Shown: positions 42,551-51,580 of the stretch, one piece after another | How positions within the stretch are numbered: position 1 is the first letter of the stretch | Layout: each line of letters starts with the position of its first letter | Assembly (NCBI RefSeq): GCF_015143595.1 | Contig: NZ_WYEU01000004.1 | Coordinates: 1-64,000 of the forward strand | DNA from: Sneathiella sp. P13V-1 | GTDB taxonomy: Bacteria; Pseudomonadota; Alphaproteobacteria; Sneathiellales; Sneathiellaceae | Direction of reading: 5' to 3' | DNA length: 64,000 nt | Notes under the pieces: model-generated | Told to the model about the DNA's origin: nothing | Databases searched by the model: none | The model's input: only the letters and a program-made list of their open reading frames with translations | Position numbers and translations under genes: made by a program

Positions 42551-44332
42551 ATGGCATCCGTTTTAGAAAGCCTGTCCGATCAGGCCCAAAATAGCAATGA
42601 AGCCGGTACTGCTGAGAAGCTGTTAAAAGCCTTGTCAGTTATGCAGGCGTGTCGTGGGACCCGACAATTTTGCAATATTACGCTTCAGCAACTCACACAT
42701 ATTTACCCCCATATTGAATTTTCTGCTTTTTTGCGATCACCCGAAGAAGGACGTCCTTTTGAGGTTGTTGCAAGACTTGGCGGCCTTGGCGGTAGCTTGC
42801 AGAAATCGCAACTTGAACTACTCCGGAAGGCTTTAAGTGAAGGAGCAACTTTATACAAGGGCGGTGATGCTGCTATCTGCTTAATGCGGGAAGAAATCGT
42901 TTTGGGGGCGCTCTTTCTGACTTCTTCTGAGGTGTGGAAAGAAGAAGATAAGTCCTTACTTGAGCAGTTTTCAATAAATGCCTCACGTGGCTTCGAGACC
43001 ACCAATATCCTTCAGGAAGCCGAAAATCTTGCGTTTCATGATGCTCTTACACAGCTGGATAATCGTGTGAGTTTTAAGAAGACGCTGGCCCGGGAGATTT
43101 CTAGATTTGCACAAGGTGAAGAGCAACCTTTAGCGGTCGTCCAATTTGTCCTTGATAACTTGCCAGAGCTTAATATCGCTCTTGGGTATTCAGTTGGAGA
43201 TGATTTGCTCCGCATTACTGCACAGAAATTGCATGAACTTTTCCCAATGGCGTTGTCCATTGCTCGTTCGTCTGGAAACGGTTTCGCAATTTGTATTCCG
43301 GTAAGCGAAAACACAAATCTTGCTGATATTCCTCGCAGGATAAATGAGCTCTTTGACGTAATTTTGCCGGAAGATTATCAGATGCCACATTTGGCGTTGA
43401 GAATGGGAATTTCATATTTTCCCGATGACGGCAAAACTGCTGATAGGTTATGGAAAAACACCAGTACAGCGCTTGCAAATACACGGCGTATGCATAACGG
43501 CAACTACTGTTTTTATGATAGTGAAATTGAACAGGAAATTCATGGCCGTGTAACGCTTAATAAAGCGCTGCGTGATGGCATGAATCAGCAAGAACTTTCC
43601 CTCAATTATCAGCCTCAGATTTGCCTTCAAACTGGTGAAATGATTGGGGTGGAAGCCTTGCTTCGTTGGGAAAAGGAAGAAGGTAAATATATTCCAGCAG
43701 ATGTGTTTATTCCAATTGCGGAAGCTTCTGGCTTATTAGGGCCTATCAGTGAATGGGTGCTGCGTGAAGCGTGCCTACAGCGCATGGAATGGACGAAAGC
43801 TGGTGTACCGGAGTTTCCAGTGGCGGTGAATATATCACTTAACGAATTTCAGGCAGAAGATTTTGTGCCGCAGGTAAGTAGGGCATTGTCAGAAACAGGG
43901 TTACCGGCTTCTCTTTTGCATATTGAGCTGACTGAAAGCGTCATCATGCATGACAGTGGTCAAACTCGTAAGAATATGTTGAAGTTGAAAGAACTTGGTA
44001 TCAGCCTCTGCATTGATGATTTTGGAACAGGTTATTCATCCCTCAGCTACTTAAGCCAACTGCCTGCGTCCATTTTGAAAATTGACAAAAGCTTCATTGA
44101 TGGCGTTATTTCCAACGAAAATGATGCGGCAATTGCCATGACTATTATTTCCCTTGGATTTAACCTTGGAATGCGAGTTCTGGCTGAAGGTGTAGAAAGC
44201 TCTGATCAGGTAAGGTTCCTGAAAAAAGCAGGATGCCACGACGCGCAAGGTTATGTGTTTTCAAAACCGGTTATCGCTGAAAAAATTCCGGCCATCGCTA
44301 GTGTTCAGAACCATCTGCTGACAATCGCCTAA
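42551..44332 (+). CDS. Cyclic di-GMP phosphodiesterase (GAF-like, degenerate GGDEF, EAL)
   Basis: About 593 residues. A GAF-like sensor covers roughly residues 30-155. A GGDEF domain follows, with the catalytic motif replaced by SSGNGF, so cyclase activity is not expected. The EAL domain is intact: EALLRW, NISLNEFQ, ELTESVIM, DDFGTGYSS with the following Lys, and AEGVES. It should degrade cyclic di-GMP, opposing the cyclase at 30766. ATG 42551 or GTG 42533 is possible; neither has a clear ribosome site. Confidence 0.9.
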   Translation: MASVLESLSDQAQNSNEAGTAEKLLKALSVMQACRGTRQFCNITLQQLTHIYPHIEFSAFLRSPEEGRPFEVVARLGGLGGSLQKSQLELLRKALSEGATLYKGGDAAICLMREEIVLGALFLTSSEVWKEEDKSLLEQFSINASRGFETTNILQEAENLAFHDALTQLDNRVSFKKTLAREISRFAQGEEQPLAVVQFVLDNLPELNIALGYSVGDDLLRITAQKLHELFPMALSIARSSGNGFAICIPVSENTNLADIPRRINELFDVILPEDYQMPHLALRMGISYFPDDGKTADRLWKNTSTALANTRRMHNGNYCFYDSEIEQEIHGRVTLNKALRDGMNQQELSLNYQPQICLQTGEMIGVEALLRWEKEEGKYIPADVFIPIAEASGLLGPISEWVLREACLQRMEWTKAGVPEFPVAVNISLNEFQAEDFVPQVSRALSETGLPASLLHIELTESVIMHDSGQTRKNMLKLKELGISLCIDDFGTGYSSLSYLSQLPASILKIDKSFIDGVISNENDAAIAMTIISLGFNLGMRVLAEGVESSDQVRFLKKAGCHDAQGYVFSKPVIAEKIPAIASVQNHLLTIA

Positions 44333-44336
44333 CAGT

Positions 44337-45758
44337 TTACTCATCAGGTAGAAGTTTACCTGGGTTCATGATGTTTGCCGGGTCGATGACTGACTTTATT
44401 TTTCGCATCAAATCCAGTTCGGCCGCTGATTTATAACGCGCCATTTCGTTTTTCTTCATGCGGCCAATGCCGTGTTCTGCGCTGATACTGCCGTTCATGT
44501 CATGAACAATATCGTGAACCACGCGATTAACACTTTCCCATTTGGCTAGATATTCGGCTTTGTCGGCGCCTTCAGGTTGTAGCGGATTATAATGAAGGTT
44601 CCCATCTCCGATATGGCCAAATGTGACAGGGCGGAAACCGGGGATCACTTCTTGTAATGCGGCATCTGCGCGCTGGATAAACTCCGGAATATCTGCAACG
44701 GGTACAGAAATGTCATGCTTTATACTGCCGCCTTCTGGCTTTTGTGCACCCGAGATTTCCTCCCGTAAGGCCCAAAGTTTTTGTTGCTGGGTGTCACTTG
44801 CCGGAACAATGGCATCCAAAATGATCTCATCTTCAAAACCGCGTTCCAGAATTTCCTGCATCAAATCATGGAGATTGTCGCTGGCGCTGGAGGAAAGCTC
44901 AACAAGGACCTGCCAATCGTACCTATCCGGCATGGGATCGCTGAAACCGTCAACATGTTTAACAACAAGATCAATGGCGATCCGGGGGATGATTTCCATG
45001 GCGGTCACCTGATCACCGCTCATTTCGCGAGCAAGACCTAACAACTCAACCGCAGCGGTTGGATCAGGCACTGCAATCATGGCCAGCTGTTGATATTTCG
45101 GTCGTGGATACATCTTGACAACGGCTGCAGTTACGATCCCCAAAGTGCCTTCGCCGCCAATGAAAAGATGCTTTAGATCGTAGCCGGTATTGTTTTTCCG
45201 AAGATTGGTAAGACCATCCCAGATCTGTCCATCTGGTAAAACGACTTCCAGTCCAAGGATTTGTTCACGGGTATTGCCATAATGCAAGACCTGTACGCCA
45301 CCGGCATTGGTGGAAATGTTGCCGCCAATCTGACAACTTCCCTCTGATCCAATACGAAGTGGGAACATATATCCCAACTCTTCCGCTTTGTTCTGCAGGT
45401 CCGCTAAGATGCAGCCCGCTTCAACGGTTAGCGTCCCGCCTTTAGTATCTACAGTGCGGATATTATTCATGCGTTTCAGGGAGATGATAATCTCGTCACC
45501 TGCATCAAAAGGAATGCTGCCGCCCACAAGGCTGGTATTGCCACCTTGTGGGACAATTGGGGTTTTGGTGTCGGCGCAGATTTTTACGACTTTTGAGACT
45601 TCTTCCGTTGTTTTGGGAAGGACTACCGCCCTTGACCTCCCGACATATTTATCGCGCCATTCAACTAAAAACCCCTGCATGTCGGTTTCGTCAGTGATGA
45701 CGTTTTTTTCTCCGACAACTTCTGTGATGGATTCAATAACTGACATGGTTTTTCTCAT
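44337..45758 (-). CDS. FAD-linked hydroxyacid dehydrogenase, second copy
   Basis: A 473-residue paralogue of the protein at 24746. FAD domain motifs are PQGGNTSLVGGSIPF and GSCQIGGNISTNAGGVQVLHYGN. The cap shows FGHIGDGNLHYNPLQP and SAEHGIGRMKKNEMARY. NAGG-x-LxYG plus this cap is typical of D-2-hydroxyglutarate dehydrogenase or D-lactate dehydrogenase (cytochrome type) proteins. It lies just downstream of tsaC, starting three bases after its stop. An in-frame ATG at 45746 is an alternative start. Confidence 0.9.
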   Translation of the reverse strand: MRKTMSVIESITEVVGEKNVITDETDMQGFLVEWRDKYVGRSRAVVLPKTTEEVSKVVKICADTKTPIVPQGGNTSLVGGSIPFDAGDEIIISLKRMNNIRTVDTKGGTLTVEAGCILADLQNKAEELGYMFPLRIGSEGSCQIGGNISTNAGGVQVLHYGNTREQILGLEVVLPDGQIWDGLTNLRKNNTGYDLKHLFIGGEGTLGIVTAAVVKMYPRPKYQQLAMIAVPDPTAAVELLGLAREMSGDQVTAMEIIPRIAIDLVVKHVDGFSDPMPDRYDWQVLVELSSSASDNLHDLMQEILERGFEDEIILDAIVPASDTQQQKLWALREEISGAQKPEGGSIKHDISVPVADIPEFIQRADAALQEVIPGFRPVTFGHIGDGNLHYNPLQPEGADKAEYLAKWESVNRVVHDIVHDMNGSISAEHGIGRMKKNEMARYKSAAELDLMRKIKSVIDPANIMNPGKLLPDE

Positions 45759-45760
45759 TT

Positions 45761-46717
45761 TTATTCTTTTGGTGCGGCAGCGCGGTTAAGGCGATCATTG
45801 ATCGCGATCCCAATTCCTTCATTTGGAATGGGGGTAACAGCGATAACCGTTGGCTTCATCTTATCCAGCTTATGAAGCGCTGAAAACAGGTTGGCGGCGG
45901 CTTCTTTTAAGTCCCCTTCAGCGCTCAAATTTAAATCTTCAATTTCTTCAAAGCCTGAACCGAAAGACAGAAAAGCTTCCCCGTCGTTTTTCTGCATGGC
46001 GTTGAGCCTCACTGAGCAGCCCGGTGCGTAGTGACTTAAAAGCATCCCGGGACTTGAAATTTCGGCGTCGGCTTCGGCTTCTTCCACAGGATATCCAAAT
46101 GGCAATAAATCTTCGCGGGAGATGCCGCCCGGTCTCAGGATCGTAATCTTGTTATCCGCCAAAGAAATAACGGTGCTTTCCAGACCAACGGCGCAGGATC
46201 CTCCATCCAGAATACAGGCGACTTTATCGCCGAGGTCATCTGCAACATGTTGGGCTTCTGTGGGGCTGATTTTACCGGAAAGGTTTGCGCTAGGGGCCGC
46301 GACAGGAATACCTGCCTCTTTTAGAAGTGTTCTCGCCAAAGGGTTTGCTGGAATGCGGATGGCCAAGGTTGGCAGGCCAGCGCTTGCCAACTCAGAAATA
46401 CTGCAATCCTCAACGCGTGGCAGAACCATAGTGATAGGACCAGGCCAGAGTTTTACGGCGAGCTCCTCTGCCAGCTTGTTAAAGGTTACGTATCGTTTTG
46501 CGGTCTCAATGTCCGGCACATGTACAATTAGCGGATTAAAACTTGGACGGCCCTTTGCTTCAAAGATATTGGCAACGGCGTTGCCTTTCGTTGCATCTGC
46601 ACCAAGTCCATAAACAGTTTCTGTTGGGAAGGAGACAAGCGCGCCGGACCGCAACGCCCTTGCGGCGAGGGCAATGTTTTCCTGATTAATCGGTAATATC
46701 ATTGAATTATCTGTCAT
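45761..46717 (-). CDS. L-threonylcarbamoyladenylate synthase, Sua5 type
   Basis: About 318 residues. The N-terminal YrdC domain (SGALVSFPTETVYGLGADA; EAKGRPSFNPLIVHV; GIPVAAPSANLSGKISPT) makes threonylcarbamoyl-AMP from threonine, bicarbonate and ATP, the first step to the t6A base of tRNAs. A C-terminal Sua5 domain follows (SSPGMLLSHYAPG). The start is uncertain (ATG 46717 or 46702); a frame extension to 46801 has no supporting site. Confidence 0.92.
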   Translation of the reverse strand: MTDNSMILPINQENIALAARALRSGALVSFPTETVYGLGADATKGNAVANIFEAKGRPSFNPLIVHVPDIETAKRYVTFNKLAEELAVKLWPGPITMVLPRVEDCSISELASAGLPTLAIRIPANPLARTLLKEAGIPVAAPSANLSGKISPTEAQHVADDLGDKVACILDGGSCAVGLESTVISLADNKITILRPGGISREDLLPFGYPVEEAEADAEISSPGMLLSHYAPGCSVRLNAMQKNDGEAFLSFGSGFEEIEDLNLSAEGDLKEAAANLFSALHKLDKMKPTVIAVTPIPNEGIGIAINDRLNRAAAPKE

Positions 46718-46836
46718 CTGGAAGAGGCTATGGGTCGTATATTGGGGCTGTACATAAAATTTCATTTTTTTGCGCGGCTCAATATGGCATAAGAGCAGCA
46801 ATATAGATAAGTAAAAATATTAGAAGGACTATCCTA

Positions 46837-48639
46837 ATGGGCGAATATAACGCACCACTGAAAGATATGCGCTTTGTTCTCAATCATGTCATTGGGCTTG
46901 ATGAACTAAACAGCATGGAAGCGTTTGCACATGCTGAGAGTGATGTCGTGGATGCTGTTTTGGAAGAGGCTTCCAAACTGGCGACCAACGTCCTCTCTCC
47001 TCTGAATAAAGCCGGTGATCTGGCAGGTACTTCTGTGACAGATGGTGTTGTTAAATCTCCTGAAGGCTGGAGTGATGCCTATAAACAGTTTGCTGAAGGC
47101 GGTTGGAATGGTGTTTCTGGTCCGGAAGATTATGACGGCGGTGCAATGCCTCAGGCGGTCACGCTTGCAACTGTCGAAATGTGGAACTCCTCCAACATGG
47201 CTTTTGCCCTTTGCCCATTGCTGACACAGGGTGCGATTGAGTCTCTGATTGCCCATGGCACGGATGAGCAGAAAGAAACTTATCTGCAGAAGCTGGTCAC
47301 GGGTGAGTGGACAGCTACAATGAACCTGACAGAAAGCCATGCAGGTTCTGATGTGGGCGCACTTCGTACAAAAGCTGAGCCTGCTGACGATGGGTCCTGG
47401 AGAATTAAAGGTCAGAAGATTTTCATCACCTATGGTGAACATGAAATGGCTGACAATATTATTCACCTTGTACTGGCTCGCACTCCAGGTTCGCCAGCGG
47501 GTACAAAAGGCATTTCCCTTTTCATCGTACCGAAATTCCTTGTGAACGAAGATGGATCTTTAGGCGCGCGTAACGACTTGAAATGCGTATCTGTTGAAGA
47601 GAAAATTGGTATTCACGCCAGCCCAACCTGTGTCATGTCCTATGGCGATAACGATGAGTGCGTAGGTTACCTGATCGGCGGTGAAAACAAAGGTATGGCC
47701 TGCATGTTCACAATGATGAACAATGCCCGCCTGAATGTTGGCCTGCAAGGTTTGGCAATTGCTGAACGGGCGTATCAGCAGTCTGTAGAATACGCGCTGG
47801 ATCGTAAACAGGGCCGGGCGATCGGTGCTGAAAAAGGTGAAAGCTCTTCAATTGTTAAGCACGCGGATGTTCGCCGCAACCTGATGAGCATGCGTTCGCA
47901 GATCGAAGCAATGCGCTGCCTTGTATATCTGAACGGTGCTGCACTTGATAAAGGGCACAACCATCCTGACGAAGACGTCCGCAAAGAAGCAATGGGCCTT
48001 GCGGAACTTTTGACACCACTATCAAAAGCATGGTGTACAGATCTGGGTGTTGAGCTGTCATCAACTGCTGTCCAAATCCACGGCGGTATGGGCTTTATCG
48101 AAGAAACCGGTGTTGGTCAATATTACCGCGATGCCCGTATTCTTCCTATTTATGAAGGTACAAACGGCATTCAGGCGCTGGATCTGATCGGCCGTAAACT
48201 TTCCATGCAAGGCGGTGAGCCTGTTCGCAAACTAATGACGGAAATGGAAGAACTGTCCCATCAGATGAACAGCAGTGATGATGAAGACCTGCAGGGCATT
48301 TCCCGTCATCTTGGTGTGGCTGTGACTGCGCTTAAAGACGCAACGGACTGGATGTACACAAATGCACCAAATGATCCAAACTCCGCCCCAGCAGGTGCAA
48401 CGCCTTACCTGCGTATGTTCGCGACAACTGTCGGCGGATATCTGATGGCGAAATCAGCTGTGAAAGCGAAAGAATTACTTGGCGCTGCGGATGCTGATAC
48501 GAAATTCCTGAACAGCAAAGTGACGACAGCCCGCTACTTCGCGGCACAAATCCTGCCGCAGGTGGCTGCATTGCTTGGCCCTGTTACAGAAGGCCCTGAA
48601 TTGCTGTTTGCAATCGACGAGGATGACCTTGTTGCGTAA
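46837..48639 (+). CDS. Acyl-CoA dehydrogenase, DmdC-like long form
   Basis: A 600-residue FAD enzyme with the extra C-terminal domain typical of the long (about 590-600) group that includes DmdC, the 3-methylmercaptopropionyl-CoA dehydrogenase of DMSP breakdown. Motifs are MNLTESHAGSDVGALRTKA, GQKIFITYGEHEMADNI, NARLNVGLQGLAIAERAYQQ and the catalytic-region GGMGFIEETGVGQYYRDARI followed by IYEGTNGIQALDL. Many such paralogues act on ordinary acyl-CoAs, so DMSP use cannot be claimed. AAGGA precedes the start. Confidence 0.9.
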   Translation: MGEYNAPLKDMRFVLNHVIGLDELNSMEAFAHAESDVVDAVLEEASKLATNVLSPLNKAGDLAGTSVTDGVVKSPEGWSDAYKQFAEGGWNGVSGPEDYDGGAMPQAVTLATVEMWNSSNMAFALCPLLTQGAIESLIAHGTDEQKETYLQKLVTGEWTATMNLTESHAGSDVGALRTKAEPADDGSWRIKGQKIFITYGEHEMADNIIHLVLARTPGSPAGTKGISLFIVPKFLVNEDGSLGARNDLKCVSVEEKIGIHASPTCVMSYGDNDECVGYLIGGENKGMACMFTMMNNARLNVGLQGLAIAERAYQQSVEYALDRKQGRAIGAEKGESSSIVKHADVRRNLMSMRSQIEAMRCLVYLNGAALDKGHNHPDEDVRKEAMGLAELLTPLSKAWCTDLGVELSSTAVQIHGGMGFIEETGVGQYYRDARILPIYEGTNGIQALDLIGRKLSMQGGEPVRKLMTEMEELSHQMNSSDDEDLQGISRHLGVAVTALKDATDWMYTNAPNDPNSAPAGATPYLRMFATTVGGYLMAKSAVKAKELLGAADADTKFLNSKVTTARYFAAQILPQVAALLGPVTEGPELLFAIDEDDLVA

Positions 48640-48700
48640 CACAGCTTATCAACAAAGTTGACGTGCACGTTAACTGCGCTAATATTGATATATTAGATTT

Positions 48701-48728
48701 TGTGGCGGCTTTGGCCGCCACATTTTTT
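48701..48728 (+). terminator. Intrinsic terminator of the DmdC-like gene
   Basis: TGTGGCGGC and GCCGCCACA are perfect arms around TTTG, running into six T's. A longer reading frame for the next gene would cross it, which argues for the ATG at 48742. Confidence 0.93.
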
Positions 48729-48741
48729 GCGTGGAAGCATA

Positions 48742-49803
48742 ATGAATAATAAAAAAGAACTGACTTACCCCCTCGGCACGCGCCCTGAACCTGGTGATGT
48801 TATCGAAGTCTCCGAAGGTGTTTTATGGACAAGAATACCTATTCCTTTCGCAGGGCTTGATTTTATCAACGTCTATTTACTGGAAGGAAAGGATGGTTGG
48901 ACAATTATCGATTCCGGTGTAAACACCAGTAAAGTCCGCGCCATCTGGGAAAGTGTTTTTGAAAAACATCTGAAGGGTAAACCTGTTACCCAGATGATTT
49001 GCACCCATTTCCATCCTGATCATGTAGGCGCAGCCACATGGATCACTGAAAAATGGGGCATTGATCTGACCATGAGTATGGGGGAATGGTCATTTGGCCG
49101 GATGCTTTTCCTGGAAGCGCAGCCGGAAGTTCCAGAGTCCGTGATCGCTTTTTATCGGAAGGTCGGACTGCCGGAGAAGATGATCGATGCCATGCGTGAA
49201 CGTGGTTACGACAATATCCGCAAAATCATTCACGGGTACGGAAACAGTATTATACGCCTTGACGAAGGGCAGGTACTGGAAATTGGTGACAATAAATGGG
49301 AAGTGATTGTCGGGCAAGGACACTCGCCGGAACATGTATGTCTTTACTGTGAAGAAAAAGGTCTTCTGATTTCAGGGGATCAGGTTCTTCCTAAGATCAG
49401 CCCACATATCGGGGTCTACCCAACTGAACCACTGGCAAATCCACTTGGGAAGTTTTTGGGATCCATTGATAAGTTCCGCCATCTACCTGAAGATACGTTG
49501 GTGCTGCCTTCACATAATGATGTATTTGTCGGCTTGCATAACCAGCTGGATTACTATGAAAGTCATCATATAAAACGACTTGAACAGTTGAAATTGGCTT
49601 GTTCGTCTCCAAAGACGGTACAAGATATTCTTCCCGTTCTTTTTGAACGCAAACTGGATGAAAACAATATGGGCTTGGCCATGGCAGAAGCACTAGCCCA
49701 TTGCCATTATCTTGTCGGAACGGGTGAATTAAATCGCCTCGTTGGTGATGACGGCGTGTGGCGCTTTCAAATGCAAAAGAATGTCCAAACCGCCGTTGCG
49801 TAA
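48742..49803 (+). CDS. Metallo-beta-lactamase-fold hydrolase
   Basis: A 353-residue MBL-fold protein. Zinc ligands are in THFHPDH (His89, His91, Asp93, His94), then GQGHSPEHVCLY, SGDQVLP, and a final His in LPSHNDVF. A C-terminal helical region of about 90 residues suggests a winged-helix-like extension as in some acyl-CoA or lactone hydrolases. GGAAG precedes ATG 48742. Between an acyl-CoA dehydrogenase and an enoyl-CoA hydratase, a thioester or lactone substrate is plausible but not shown. Confidence 0.88.
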   Translation: MNNKKELTYPLGTRPEPGDVIEVSEGVLWTRIPIPFAGLDFINVYLLEGKDGWTIIDSGVNTSKVRAIWESVFEKHLKGKPVTQMICTHFHPDHVGAATWITEKWGIDLTMSMGEWSFGRMLFLEAQPEVPESVIAFYRKVGLPEKMIDAMRERGYDNIRKIIHGYGNSIIRLDEGQVLEIGDNKWEVIVGQGHSPEHVCLYCEEKGLLISGDQVLPKISPHIGVYPTEPLANPLGKFLGSIDKFRHLPEDTLVLPSHNDVFVGLHNQLDYYESHHIKRLEQLKLACSSPKTVQDILPVLFERKLDENNMGLAMAEALAHCHYLVGTGELNRLVGDDGVWRFQMQKNVQTAVA

Positions 49804-49848
49804 CATGTCAAACCTTGAAAAATAAATAACATAAAAAGGGAGGGAGCT

Positions 49849-50646
49849 ATGACAGATCATCTACTTATTGAGAAAAATGGAAGCATCGCAACGCTGACGA
49901 TGAACCGGCCTGACAGTCGAAACGCTTTATCGCTGGAAATGAGAGCAAAGCTGAACGAAGCTGTTATCGATCTGGAAGCGGATGATAGTATTCGATGTGT
50001 TGTTATTAAAGGTGCAGGCGAGCATTTCATGGCAGGTGGCGATGTGAAATCCTTCAAGGATTTTGTGGAACTGGACCCTGATAATCGCCGGAAAACCTTT
50101 GAGGCCCGTATTCATAATCTGACTCCAACACTTGTCGCCCTTCGACGCATGAAGAAGCCAGTTATCGCCAGTGTTCAAGGGGCTGCAGCTGGTTTCGGCC
50201 TGTCTCTTGCAATGGCCTGCGATATTGTAATCGCAGGTGAAAGCTCTTTCTACACAATGGGTTATATCGGCATCGGTGCGACACCAGATGGATCTGGATC
50301 TTATTCACTGCCACGAATTGTTGGCCTGAAAAAAGCCATGGAAATTGCCATGCTTGGTGACCGCTTTGGCGCAGAAGCAGCAAAAGAATATGGATTGATC
50401 AATTTCATTGTACCTGATGATGAATTGGAAGCTGAAACCAAGAAACTGGCTGAGCGCCTTGCAAGTGGTCCAACATTTGCCCTTGGCAAAACGAAAGAGC
50501 TGATGCACGCGTCTATGGTCAACGGGCTTGAACAGCAGCTTGCGTTGGAGGCTGAAAGCTTCTCGCAATGTGCCGCTACGGAAGACTGGGCGGAAGCCAT
50601 TGTTGCCTTTTCAGAAAAAAGAAAACCTTCGTTCAAGGGTAAGTAA
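49849..50646 (+). CDS. Enoyl-CoA hydratase/isomerase family protein
   Basis: A 265-residue crotonase-fold protein. It begins with the family motif ATLTMNRPDSRNALSLEM. Oxyanion-hole segments are EHFMAGGDVKSF and VQGAAAGFGLSLAMACD. The first catalytic Glu region (GATPDGSGSYSLPRIVG) has Asp-Gly rather than the classical Glu-x2-Gly, so isomerase or another crotonase reaction is possible. GGGAGGGAG precedes the ATG. It likely works with the neighbouring acyl-CoA genes. Confidence 0.88.
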   Translation: MTDHLLIEKNGSIATLTMNRPDSRNALSLEMRAKLNEAVIDLEADDSIRCVVIKGAGEHFMAGGDVKSFKDFVELDPDNRRKTFEARIHNLTPTLVALRRMKKPVIASVQGAAAGFGLSLAMACDIVIAGESSFYTMGYIGIGATPDGSGSYSLPRIVGLKKAMEIAMLGDRFGAEAAKEYGLINFIVPDDELEAETKKLAERLASGPTFALGKTKELMHASMVNGLEQQLALEAESFSQCAATEDWAEAIVAFSEKRKPSFKGK

Positions 50647-50655
50647 TTAATTTCA

Positions 50656-50693
50656 GGCCTTGTTCAGTAATTCGAGCAGGGCCAAAATTTTTT
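50656..50693 (+). terminator. Probable terminator of the enoyl-CoA hydratase gene
   Basis: GGCCTTG pairs with CAGGGCC (one G-U pair) around a 14-base loop, followed by AAAATTTTTT. Confidence 0.6.
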
Positions 50694-50698
50694 CTTGA

Positions 50699-50745
50699 TA
50701 TAATACCTTTTGGTATTATTTATATGAAACCAAACGGTATTATTT
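50699..50745 (+). promoter_or_regulatory. Promoter and tandem operators of the ArsR/SRPBCC unit
   Basis: AATACC-TTTT-GGTATT is a perfect dyad at 50702-50717. ACC-AAAC-GGTATTATT at 50729-50744 repeats the right half. The shared GGTATTATTT copies are 24 bp apart. TATAAT at 50699-50704 overlaps the first dyad and looks like a -10 element. They precede an ArsR-type gene and fit autorepression. Confidence 0.65.
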
Positions 50746-50758
50746 TGGAGTGAGTTAC

Positions 50759-51091
50759 ATGAATACTGGAAACCAAGGGGTGTTTCGTGCTCTGTCAGAT
50801 CCAACACGACGTGAAATTCTGATGCATCTCAGCCGACGAGATATGACTATAGGTGAGGTGTCGGAGAAGTTCGATATGACACGTGCAGCGGTGAAAAAAC
50901 ACCTGACAATCCTTGAAGAAGGTAAGTTGATTTCCGTAAATCCTCATGGAAGAGAAAGAATTAATCACCTGGAACCTCAAGGACTTCAATCTGTTTCGGA
51001 TTGGGTAAGTTATTTCAGTCGCTTCTGGGATGACCGTTTGGCTGATCTTGGGAAGGCCATTGAAATGGAAGGAAAAGGAAGTGATGACTGA
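50759..51091 (+). CDS. ArsR-family regulator
   Basis: A 110-residue winged-helix protein (FRALSDPTRREILMHLSRR; MTIGEVSEKFDMTRAAVKKHLTILEEGKLI). It lacks the metal-binding Cys motif of classic ArsR, so it belongs to the metal-free group that is often paired with SRPBCC proteins. The start is ATG 50759, eight bases after GGAG; GTG 50750 overlaps that site. The end overlaps the SRPBCC gene by eight bases, so the two are co-translated. Confidence 0.92.
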   Translation: MNTGNQGVFRALSDPTRREILMHLSRRDMTIGEVSEKFDMTRAAVKKHLTILEEGKLISVNPHGRERINHLEPQGLQSVSDWVSYFSRFWDDRLADLGKAIEMEGKGSDD

Positions 51092-51512
51092 AACCAAAAT
51101 TGTAAAAACTGTATTTTTTAAAGCGCCAGCCAATACGGTTTGGTCATTCCTCACAGACAAAGAGAAGCTAGGCAAATGGTATCATCCAGCTGAAGAGGAT
51201 CTTGAAGCAGGACAGGAATATACGCTACTCGAACAAAATGATGATGGATCCTATCGGAAAATAGTTTGGGGAAAAGTTCTGGAAATGAACGCTCCATACC
51301 ACATGGTTCAGACCTTCTGCATAAATCCGTTTCAAGGGAAAGAGACAACAGTTACCTGGCAACTTGAAGAAACATTTGGTGGAACCGTGCTTACATTAAC
51401 CCATGAAGGTGTTGCCGAAGCTGCAGGGGAAGGGGCGCTCGGCATTTTCTGTGCTTTGGATATGGGATGGGACTCTCATTTTGGACGCTTGAGAAACAAT
51501 GTTAATCATTAG
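51084..51512 (+). CDS. SRPBCC (AHSA1-like) ligand-binding protein
   Basis: A 142-residue SRPBCC-domain protein with the usual pattern (TVFFKAPANTVWSFLTDKEKLGKWY; VTWQLEETFGGTVLTLTHEG). These proteins have a deep hydrophobic cavity. When paired with an ArsR regulator they are thought to bind the inducing small molecule, but the ligand is unknown. ATG 51084 follows AAGGAAG and matches the family start. Confidence 0.9.
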   Translation: MTETKIVKTVFFKAPANTVWSFLTDKEKLGKWYHPAEEDLEAGQEYTLLEQNDDGSYRKIVWGKVLEMNAPYHMVQTFCINPFQGKETTVTWQLEETFGGTVLTLTHEGVAEAAGEGALGIFCALDMGWDSHFGRLRNNVNH

Positions 51513-51532
51513 GATAATTACACTTCACAAAA

Positions 51533-51560
51533 AAAAAGGCGACCATTTGGTCGCCTTTTT
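51533..51560. terminator. Bidirectional terminator between the SRPBCC gene and flgH
   Basis: AAAAAGGCGACC and GGTCGCCTTTTT are perfect 12-base arms around ATTT, T-rich on both strands. Confidence 0.93.
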
Positions 51561-51580
51561 CTCGGGGTTGTCCTCCCAGA

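Noticed and set aside
46837-48639. Claim that this gene is DmdC and the organism degrades DMSP
   Set aside because: The long acyl-CoA dehydrogenase group has many paralogues with other substrates, and no dmdA, dmdB or dmdD gene was seen here.
48700-48741. Longer N-terminus for the MBL hydrolase
   Set aside because: The extension lies entirely on the terminator hairpin of the upstream gene; ATG 48742 has a ribosome site.
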